A DNA stretch of 5,993 bases. It comes from Acidimicrobiales bacterium (GTDB lineage Bacteria; Actinomycetota; Acidimicrobiia; Acidimicrobiales; CADCSY01). The stretch spans positions 1 through 5,993 of the forward strand of contig JAUJLZ010000126.1 of NCBI GenBank assembly GCA_030447125.1, in the 5' to 3' direction. The notes under the pieces were generated by a model. The model saw only the letters and a program-made list of their open reading frames with translations, was not told the DNA's origin and did no database searches. The position numbers were made by a program, and so were the translations under genes. Positions 1 through 5,800 of the stretch are shown one piece after another (the first letter of the stretch is position 1; each line of letters starts with the position of its first letter).

Positions 1-372
1 GTCGACGATCCCATGGCCGATCTCGTGGTGGCCTCGCTGGTGGTGGCCACCACCGAGCAAGTGGGCCGCCTGGGTGAGCTGCTCGGCATGCTGGCGGTTC
101 GCACCAACGAGCAGGCGGCGCTGCGGATGCGCATCGACAAGGACCGAGCCAGTGTGCGCACCCAGGTGCGGGGCGTGGTGCTGGTGACGGTGGTCTGCAT
201 GGTGGGCCTGACGGTGTCCGACCGAGGCCTGCTCGACGCCTACGACAGCGCCGAGGGCCAGGTGGTGCTGGCCGTCATCGGATCGTGCTTCTTGGGCGGC
301 TTCGCCCTGTTGGCTCGCCTGGCTCGCCCGCAACGCCTGGAGGGCTTTGTGCTGGCCGAGGACCTCTCGTGA
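1..372 (+). CDS. tadB: TadB-like pilus platform protein, type II secretion F family (C-terminal part)
   Basis: This frame is open from the first base and ends at TGA 370-372, so the 123 visible residues are the C-terminal part of a longer protein that starts upstream. The ATG at 13 is only an internal Met: the preceding codons read Val-Asp-Asp-Pro, and 'DDPMADLVVASLVVA' resembles the start of the T2SSF cytoplasmic helical domain of TadB proteins. An amphipathic stretch with the basic motif R-M-R-I-D-K-D-R-A follows (residues 42-50). Two membrane helices are visible, at about residues 58-73 and 86-104, with an Arg-rich tail after the second, as is typical of the TadB C-terminus. TadB and TadC are known to form the inner-membrane platform that passes work from the TadA ATPase to pilin assembly. 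The next gene, a TadC homologue, overlaps the stop codon by four bases, which supports the TadB assignment. The N-terminal half and start cannot be judged here. Confidence 0.82.
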   Translation, partial: VDDPMADLVVASLVVATTEQVGRLGELLGMLAVRTNEQAALRMRIDKDRASVRTQVRGVVLVTVVCMVGLTVSDRGLLDAYDSAEGQVVLAVIGSCFLGGFALLARLARPQRLEGFVLAEDLS

Positions 373-1262
373 TCGCCGTGTTGAGCGCCGGTGGCTTAGT
401 GGGCCTGGGCCTGTTCTTGCTGGCCCGCGCCCTGTTTCCGCCCCGCCCCTCGCTGGCGGTGGTGCTGGCTCGGGTCAACGGTGGAGTAGTCGAGCCCCTG
501 GCCACCGTGGCCCCCGCCAGCCGGTGGTCCGCCCGAGTCGGCCCGCCGCTGGCCCGGGCCCTGGAGCGAAGCGGGATCAGCGTCGGTGGGCTCGGGCCTG
601 ACCTGGCCGTGCTGGGGCGCTCGGTGGAGGACCACATGGCGATGCGGGCCGCGGCTGCGGTGGTCGGCGTCGGGGTGGTCGCCGGCATCGGGATGCTGGC
701 CGCCCTGGTGGGGATGTTGCTGTCGTTGCTGACCATGGCCTGGCTGGCGGTGGGTGCTGGTCTGGTCGGCTTCGTGGTGCCCGACGCGCTGGCCCGGCGC
801 CAGGCGCTGGCACGCCGTGCCGGCTTTCGCCAGGCGCTGGCCTTCTTCTTGGACCTGGTCATCGTGGTTCTGGCCGGCGGCGCCGGCGTCAGCTCCGGTG
901 TTCGCCAGGCCTCGGAGGCCGGAGACGGCTGGGCCTATCTGCAGATCCGAGGCGCCCTGGCCCGGGGCCGGGTCCGTCGGGAGCCGCCCTGGGTGGTCCT
1001 CGGCCAGCTGGGCGTCGAGCTGGGGATCAGCGAGCTGGAGGAGCTGGCTGCCGCCGTGTCGCTGGCCGAGCGGGAGGGGGCCTCGGTGCGCCAGTCCCTG
1101 ACCGCCAAGGCCGCCTCCATCCGTGACCACCAGCTGGCAGATGTCGAGGCGGCCGCCACATCGGCCACTGTGCGCATGGCGGCGCCCCTGGTACTGCTCG
1201 GCCTCGGCTTTTGCGGCTTCATCCTCTACGGCGCCGTCACCAGCGTCTTCGTCGGCGCCTGA
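369..1262 (+). CDS. tadC: TadC-like pilus platform protein, type II secretion F family
   Basis: A complete 297-residue membrane protein, the usual TadC size. I chose GTG 369, which overlaps the tadB stop as GTGA and has GAGGA at 358-362, six bases upstream. The frame also opens upstream to an ATG at 285, but that extension would lie inside tadB and encodes Gly/Pro/Arg-rich residues unlike any TadC. Residues 2-22 form a first membrane helix. Residues about 94-113 and 120-137 form a helix pair ending in V-P-D before a basic stretch. Residues about 150-270 are the helical T2SSF domain, beginning with R-R-A-G-F-R-Q-A-L and including 'LGISELEELAAAVSLAE' and 'ASVRQSLTAKAASIRDHQ', both characteristic of the family. 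A last helix (about 273-295) closes the protein. TadC is expected to pair with TadB under the TadA motor. The family is clear; the choice between TadB and TadC rests on order and N-terminal layout. Confidence 0.87.
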   Translation: MIAVLSAGGLVGLGLFLLARALFPPRPSLAVVLARVNGGVVEPLATVAPASRWSARVGPPLARALERSGISVGGLGPDLAVLGRSVEDHMAMRAAAAVVGVGVVAGIGMLAALVGMLLSLLTMAWLAVGAGLVGFVVPDALARRQALARRAGFRQALAFFLDLVIVVLAGGAGVSSGVRQASEAGDGWAYLQIRGALARGRVRREPPWVVLGQLGVELGISELEELAAAVSLAEREGASVRQSLTAKAASIRDHQLADVEAAATSATVRMAAPLVLLGLGFCGFILYGAVTSVFVGA

Positions 1263-1316
1263 AAGTCCGTTCCACCCGCCCCACAACAACCAACCACATG
1301 GAAAGGAAGCAAGCCC
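1263..1316. promoter_or_regulatory. Untranslated gap ahead of the pilin gene
   Basis: This is the only real intercistronic spacer in the window, 54 bases long. Its A/C-rich stretch from about 1268 to 1298 stands out against the GC-rich coding DNA and looks poor in secondary structure. The right end carries the pilin ribosome binding site. I see no convincing -10/-35 pair and no terminator hairpin, so readthrough from tadC is the simplest reading. The unstructured leader would help ribosome loading on a gene whose product is needed in bulk. A processing site or an internal promoter cannot be excluded by eye. Confidence 0.5.
1300..1307 (+). promoter_or_regulatory. Ribosome binding site of the pilin gene
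   Basis: The purine run GGAAAGGA, continuing into AGC, sits nine bases before the ATG at 1317. It matches the anti-Shine-Dalgarno end of 16S rRNA through its AAGGA core and fixes ATG 1317 as the start. It is one of the best ribosome binding sites in the window and stands in open leader sequence, unlike those buried in upstream coding sequence. Confidence 0.72.
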
Positions 1317-1526
1317 ATGACCGAGATCAACCTCCTTCACCATTGCTGGCTCATCCTGCGCGCCCGCCTGGGGGCCATGCACGACGACGAGCGGGGCATC
1401 ACCACCTTGGAAGTGGTGCTGTGGACCGCCGGCCTGGCCGTGCTCGCCATCACCACGGTGGCGGTCATCACCGGCAGGGTCAACGACGCCGTGACCAACA
1501 TCCCCACCGGCCCGGGCACTCCCTAG
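1317..1526 (+). CDS. Small type IVb (Flp-like) prepilin
   Basis: A 69-residue protein with the layout of a class III prepilin. A 27-residue leader ends in Asp-Asp-Glu-Arg-Gly, followed by Ile28-Thr-Thr-Leu-Glu32 and a continuous hydrophobic helix (about 33-52), then a short tail ending in Thr-Gly-Pro-Gly-Thr-Pro. Prepilin peptidase would be expected to cut between Gly27 and Ile28. This leaves Glu32 as the conserved Glu at mature position 5, which in pilins is thought to neutralise the neighbouring subunit's N-terminus during assembly. The mature protein would be only 42 residues, at the short end for Flp pilins. Its place between tadC and the TadE-like genes is where actinobacterial Tad clusters keep the pilin. 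It is probably the major structural subunit. No processing peptidase is encoded in the window. Sequence beyond the leader is too short for subfamily assignment; an actinobacterial DUF4244-type pilin is an alternative label. Confidence 0.78.
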   Translation: MTEINLLHHCWLILRARLGAMHDDERGITTLEVVLWTAGLAVLAITTVAVITGRVNDAVTNIPTGPGTP

Positions 1527-1536
1527 CCAAGCTCGG

Positions 1537-1995
1537 ATGTCGCGGACTCCTGGAACGATCAGGGTCCGCCGTCGCCGCTTGCTGCGGCGGCGGTGGCCGT
1601 GGTCGTCGCGGGCCGGACGCGCGGAGTCGGGCGTCGCCACCTTGGCGGTGGTGCTGGTCGTCCCCGCCGTGTTGTTCCTGGTCTCGACGGTGGCCCAGTT
1701 CGTCGTCTACTACCACGCCAGGCACCTGGCCACCGCCGCCGCCCAGGAGAGCGCCCGGGCCGCCCAGCTGGCGGACGGCAGCGAGGCCGCCGCCCGGGCT
1801 CAGGGCCAGGACTTCATCGCCCAGGCCGGGCCCAACCTGGTGCTGGATCCCCAGGTGGTGGTGATGCGCGACGCGGTAGCCGAGGTGGTCACCGTGGAGG
1901 TGCGTGGGCGCGCCCCCCAGCTGGTGCCAGTGCTGGACCTGACCCTCAGCGCCCAGGCCAGCGGGCCCCTGGAGCGCTTCGAGGCCGCGCCGTGA
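1537..1995 (+). CDS. TadE-like minor pilin / pilus assembly protein (first copy)
   Basis: A 152-residue protein with one N-terminal membrane helix. ATG 1537 is the first possible start after an in-frame stop at 1492-1494, with no ATG, GTG or TTG between; it lies ten bases after the pilin stop and has no recognisable Shine-Dalgarno sequence. The cytoplasmic leader is very basic, with 11 Arg in the first 28 residues (runs at 11-14 and 17-19). It ends at Gly32, a prepilin-peptidase-like position, followed by Val-Ala-Thr-Leu-Ala and a helix to about residue 57. The periplasm-side part has features I associate with actinobacterial TadE-like proteins: 'AAAQESARAAQLADGSEAAA' (about 68-87), then a predicted beta-rich end with 'VEVRGRAPQLVPVLDLTLSA' and Gly-Pro-Leu-Glu-Arg-Phe near the C-terminus. 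Mature position 5 is Ala37 instead of Glu. TadE proteins are minor pseudopilins needed for pilus assembly. Family assignment is good; the exact role is not resolved. Confidence 0.76.
   Translation: MSRTPGTIRVRRRRLLRRRWPWSSRAGRAESGVATLAVVLVVPAVLFLVSTVAQFVVYYHARHLATAAAQESARAAQLADGSEAAARAQGQDFIAQAGPNLVLDPQVVVMRDAVAEVVTVEVRGRAPQLVPVLDLTLSAQASGPLERFEAAP
1566..1596 (+). promoter_or_regulatory. Strong GC hairpin at the start of the first tadE-like gene
   Basis: Bases 1566-1578 pair with 1584-1596 as a 13-pair stem around a five-base TTGCT loop. In RNA all pairs are Watson-Crick except two G-U wobbles (1572/1590 and 1568/1594), and two more pairs form beyond a one-base bulge. It begins 29 bases after the ATG of the TadE-like gene and about 40 bases after the pilin stop. 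It encodes the Arg clusters: the first arm uses CGC/CGT codons and the second CGG, which creates the complementarity. There is no T-run after it, so I do not call a terminator. It could slow 3' exonucleases and stabilise upstream pilin mRNA, or dampen translation of the TadE-like gene. In DNA this GC-rich it could also be chance. Confidence 0.4.
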
Positions 1996-2414
1996 GGGGC
2001 CGCCTCCAAACGGACGAGCGGGGGGCGGCGGTGCTTGAGTTCGTCCTCCTCGTGCCCGTGTTCGTGCTCCTGGTCTACGTGGCCGTCGCCATGGGCCGCC
2101 TCGGCCTGGCTCGGGTGAACATCGACGCCGCCGCGCGAGACGCCGCCCGGGCGGGCTCGATCGCCCGCAGTGCCGACGGGGCGGTGGCCGCGGCACAAAC
2201 CGCCGCCAGCGACGTGCTGGGCTCGCATGACATCACCTGTGCCAACCTGGGCGTCGCCGTCGACACCTCCGAGTTCCGCCCCGGCGGCTGGGTGCGCGTG
2301 GAGATCACCTGCATGGTCTCGATGGCGGAGCTGGTGGGCATGTGGGCCCCGGGGGACAAGGCGATGCGGGCCCAGGGCCAGGCCGTGGTCGACACCTTCC
2401 GGGGCCTCTCGTGA
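1992..2414 (+). CDS. tadE: TadE-like minor pilin with a likely disulfide (second copy)
   Basis: A 140-residue TadE-family protein starting at GTG 1992, which overlaps the previous stop as GTGA; CGAGG at 1980-1984 may serve as a weak ribosome binding site. The frame is open far upstream, but that part overlaps the first TadE-like gene and is Gly/Arg/Pro-rich shadow sequence. A short leader ends in Asp-Glu-Arg-Gly11, followed by Ala-Ala-Val-Leu-Glu16-Phe and a hydrophobic helix to about residue 32, so both the cleavage site and mature Glu5 are kept. The outer part contains 'ARVNIDAAARDAARAGS' (about 38-54), then Cys83 and Cys107, which flank a segment with Phe-Arg-Pro-Gly-Gly-Trp-Val-Arg-Val. 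This Cys...PGG...Cys arrangement, with the C-terminal V-V-D-T-F-R-G, is familiar from actinobacterial TadE proteins; the cysteines probably form a disulfide outside the membrane. It is the most canonical TadE of the locus. Confidence 0.84.
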   Translation: MRGRLQTDERGAAVLEFVLLVPVFVLLVYVAVAMGRLGLARVNIDAAARDAARAGSIARSADGAVAAAQTAASDVLGSHDITCANLGVAVDTSEFRPGGWVRVEITCMVSMAELVGMWAPGDKAMRAQGQAVVDTFRGLS

Positions 2415-2836
2415 GGAGGAGAGCGGCCGACGACTCTGGTCAACTGACGTTGTTCGTGGTCTTCGCCACGCTGGCCCTGTTGGTCCTGGTCGGCCTGGTC
2501 GTCGACGGCGGCTACGTCCTGGCCGCCCGGCGCCGGGCCATCGACGAGGCCAACGGCGCCGCCCGGGCCGGTGCCCAGGCCCTCGCTCCCTCTGCCTACC
2601 GCGGTGGGGGTGACGTCGTGCTCGACGACGCCGCCGCCGTGGCCGCGGCCCGGGACTACCTGGCTGCCGCCGGCCACCAGGGAACGGTTCTCGTCGAGGA
2701 CGACCGGGTGTCGGTGAGCTTGAGCTTCGCCCAGCCGATGACTGTGCTGCAGCTCGTTGGCGTCGACGACGTGACCGTCAGCGGTCGGGGTCAGGCCCGG
2801 TCCATTCGGGGCATCGAGACGGGGGAGGGGCTGTGA
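2411..2836 (+). CDS. Short TadG-like pilus assembly protein
   Basis: A 141-residue protein starting at GTG 2411, again inside a GTGA overlap with the gene before. After a basic and acidic leader (Arg-Arg-Arg, then Asp-Asp-Ser-Gly10-Gln) comes one membrane helix at about residues 12-30, then Val-Val-Asp-Gly-Gly-Tyr and 'AARRRAIDEANGAARAGAQA' (about 37-56). This combination is the hallmark of the TadG N-terminal family (Gly-Gln before the helix, Asp-Gly-Gly after it, then an Ala-rich helix). A mixed beta region follows, ending in 'VDDVTVSGRGQARSI'. The large C-terminal domain of proteobacterial TadG, often von Willebrand A-like, is absent. The size and position match the short 'helicase/secretion neighborhood TadE-like' proteins of actinobacteria, such as mycobacterial Rv3654c. 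It probably sits in the membrane with the two TadE-like proteins as an assembly or tip component. Position 5 after Gly10 is Phe15, so processing by prepilin peptidase is doubtful. Confidence 0.74.
   Translation: MRRRAADDSGQLTLFVVFATLALLVLVGLVVDGGYVLAARRRAIDEANGAARAGAQALAPSAYRGGGDVVLDDAAAVAAARDYLAAAGHQGTVLVEDDRVSVSLSFAQPMTVLQLVGVDDVTVSGRGQARSIRGIETGEGL
2824..2828 (+). promoter_or_regulatory. Ribosome binding site of the LysM-BTAD gene
   Basis: GGAGG lies inside the G-rich run 2821-2830 and ends four bases before GTG 2833. It overlaps the last codons of the TadG-like gene. With the GTGA stop-start overlap it supports GTG 2833 over the in-frame ATG at 2851, which has no comparable purine run before it and would remove the basic residue that precedes the first membrane helix. 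Confidence 0.62.
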
Positions 2837-5800
2837 ATCAGCTCGTTCGCATGGTCATATCCGTGGTCGGCCTCGTCACCATGGTGGTGGGCGTTCCCGC
2901 TGCCTTGGTGGGCTTCGTGGGCTGGCCCCTCCCGCAGGCCTGGCCCAGCCTCGAGGAGGTGCGCATCGCCTTGGAGGACGGCTGGAGACCCGGTGAGGAG
3001 TTCGTGCTCGGTGTCCTCGCCATCTTGGTCTGGGCCATCTGGGCCCAGCTGCTGCGCCACGTCGTGGCGCAGCTCGTCGCCCAGCGGCGGGCCCGGGCGA
3101 GCGGAGAGCCATCGCCGGAGGTGGTCACGGGCCGTGGCGTGGCACCCCGGGTAGTGGGCTGGTTGGTGGGAGGCCTCATGGCCAGCACCCCCATCATCGT
3201 CCCGAGCGCAGCCCTGGCTGCCGAACAGCCCCGCATCCCGGTGGTGTTGACCGAAAGTGGAGCGCTAAAAGATGGGTTGGCCGCCGCGTCCCCCCAGACG
3301 GTGCCCGTCTCGGCGTCCTCGGTCGAAGAAGCTGCGCCCGCCTACGTGGTGCGCACATGGGACGAGCACCGGGACTGCCTCTGGAACATCGCCGAGCGCT
3401 ACCTGGGCGAGGGGCTGCGCTGGGGCGAGCTCTTGGAGCTCAATGCCACCGCGGCGCAGCCCTCCGGCCGGTCGCTCGCCGACGACCCCCAGCACTGGGT
3501 GTATCCGGGCATGGAGCTGCGTCTGCCCGCCGACGCCACCGGGCTCGGCCTTGAGTCGTCTCCTGCGATCGAGCCGAGCTCGCCAGCGCCGCCCACCTCG
3601 TCGGTGTCACCGACAGCGGAGGCTCCCGCCGCCTCCGACGCGGACGCGACCGAGGCGCCGGCGGAGGAGGTCGACCAGGGCCGCGCCGCTCTGGTCCCGA
3701 CACCTGCTCGGGGCCAGGAGCCGACGGCGTCGTCGACGACCACCGTTACGACGGCGCCGCCATCCCAGGCTCACACGCTGCCGATGCCTGACCCCGGGCA
3801 AGGGCTCCCGCCGCGCAGCTCCTCGCCGGCTCCACCCCAAGACCGCGCTGCGCCGCCGGCGGAGGTGAAGGACGAGGCAGGCTCCACGGCAACGGTGGTC
3901 CTGGCCGGCTCGGGGCTGGCTGCCGCCGGCGTGGTGTTGGTCTTGAACCGGCTGCGACGCGTCCAACAGCGCCGCCGGCGACCGGGGCGGCGAATCCGCA
4001 TGCCCGACGCAGAGCTGCTGGAGACCGAGCGTTCCCTGCGGGTGGGCGCCGACGAGGTGGGTGCTGAGGTGCTGGACGTGGTGCTGCGTTCCATGGCCGA
4101 GGCCGCCGGTCAGCTCGACCAGGCCCTCCCCGACGTCGTGGCCGTCGAGCTCGACCTATCGTCGCTCAGAGTCATCTTTGCGGCACCACCGCCTTCGCCC
4201 CCCGAGCCCTGGGAGGCCGACCAGGGCGGAGGGCTCTGGCAGCTGCAGCTCGATGATATGGACCTCGATGAGCTGCGGGCCCTGCCTGGGCAGATCGCAG
4301 CCCCCCTCCCGGCGTTGGTCAGCCTCGGCGGCTGCGACGGCACTCAGGTGCTTGTCAACCTCGAGGGCACCGGGGTGACCGAGATCGTCGCCGACGCCGG
4401 GCAGGCCGAGGAGGTGTTGGCCGCCCTGGCCCTGGAGCTGACCACCTGTCCGTGGGGTGACGCCGTCGACGTGGTGTTGGTGGGCTTCGGCGAGGAGATC
4501 GAGTGGCTGGAGCGTGCTCGCCGGGCGGAGAGCCTCGGCGACGTCGTAGCTGCCCTCGAACACGATGCCTACCGCCTGGCTGAGCTGCTGGACTCGAGTG
4601 GCTGGCCCAACGTGGTCAGCGCCCGCGTCCAGGCTGCGGGCGACTGGGTGCCCACGGTGGTGCTGTGTTCCACCGGCCTGGACGACGATGTCGAGGAGCG
4701 GCTGGCCAAGCTCAGCGGCGAGGTGCGCCACGCCGGGGTGACGGTGGTCGTGGCCGGTGAGGTGGCCGAGGCCCAGCGCCGCCTCGTGGTCGAGGGCGAC
4801 AGCGTGCGGGTGGAGCCGCTGGGCTTGCGAGCCCGGCGTGAGCGGTGGCTGGACGCCGACCAGCTCCAGGCCGTGGCAGCTCTGCTCGAAGTCGCCGGCG
4901 ACACCAACGACGTGGCGCCCGGGGGGTCGGGTCTCGACCTCGTCTTCGAGGCCAGCGAGGAGCCGGTCGAGTCCGATGTCGACTGGCCCAGCAGTGAGGC
5001 GATTGACGAGGAGTGGGCCGACAGCGACTGGTCCACGCCCGGTCAGCCCGTACCGAGTGAATCCGGCGGAGAAGCGTTGGACGCCCGGGAGCGAGCCGGC
5101 CGTGTGCTCAATGGCCTGGTCTACGAGGATGCCCGAGTGCCCGACTCGGTGGAGCTCTCAGACCAGTCCAACGGCCTGTCCAACGGGGCTCGGCCTTCGC
5201 CAGCGGTTCCTTCCCGAGCGGAACACCTGGTGGACCTGGGTGAGGAGGCCGAGGTCGAGGTGCGGGTGCTCGGTCCGGTCCAGGTCGTGGGCAGGGGCCC
5301 GGTGAAGCGGGCCAAGTCCTTCGAGGCGGTCGTCTACCTGGCCATGCACCGCGACGGCGTCGACAGCGACAAGGCGCGTTGGGCACTGTGGCCAGAGGGG
5401 TCCAAACAAAGATCCACTTGGGACACCACCGTGTCGGTGGCCAGGACCTGGCTCGGAGAAGCCAACGGGATCCTGCTGTTGCCCAAGACCTACCACAACC
5501 GTGGCATGTACCGCCTCGAAGACCTGATCTCGACCGACTACGAGCGCTTCGGGGCCGCGGTGGCGCTGGCCAAGCGCCTCGACGGCCCTCCGGCGGTGGC
5601 GTTGTTGCGCAGCGCATTGGAGCGGGTGCGGGGCCCGCTGTTCGACGGGGAGGGGTGCAAGTGGGAATGGCCTAGCTACGAGGGCCATAAGGCGGCGTTG
5701 GAGGCGCAGGTCGTCGACGCTGTACTGCGCATGTCCGACCTGTGCCTCGAGGCGGGCGACGTCGAGGGCGCCACATGGGCTGCGCACCGGGGCCAGCGGG

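Noticed and set aside
285..368. Upstream extension of tadC to the ATG at 285
   Set aside because: It would overlap the tadB end by 88 bases and adds a Gly/Pro/Arg-rich stretch. GTG 369 has a ribosome binding site and a GTGA overlap like three other junctions.
1566..1620. Intrinsic terminator after the pilin gene
   Set aside because: The hairpin is inside the next coding sequence and is followed by GC-rich DNA, not a T-run. I kept it only as a possible stability or attenuation element.
396..1640. Long open frame on the minus strand (414 codons) opposite tadC and the pilin
   Set aside because: It is rich in Gly, His, Gln, Arg and Asp without domain pattern and spans two plus-strand genes with clear family features. 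Long antisense frames are expected where third positions are nearly all G or C.
1593..1991. Upstream extension of the second TadE-like gene to the ATG at 1593
   Set aside because: It would lie within the first TadE-like gene in another frame and has Gly/Arg/Pro-rich shadow composition. The prepilin leader starts naturally at GTG 1992.
3272..3868. Plus-strand open frame of 198 codons inside the LysM spacer region
   Set aside because: It is extremely Arg/Pro-rich and out of frame with the uninterrupted LysM-BTAD gene, whose translation shows a LysM domain exactly here.
3868..3960. Gly/Ala-rich stretch as a Walker A nucleotide-binding loop
   Set aside because: The segment Ala-Gly-Ser-Gly-Leu-Ala-Ala-Ala-Gly lacks the Lys-Ser/Thr and sits in a hydrophobic run followed by an Arg cluster, so it is a membrane helix.
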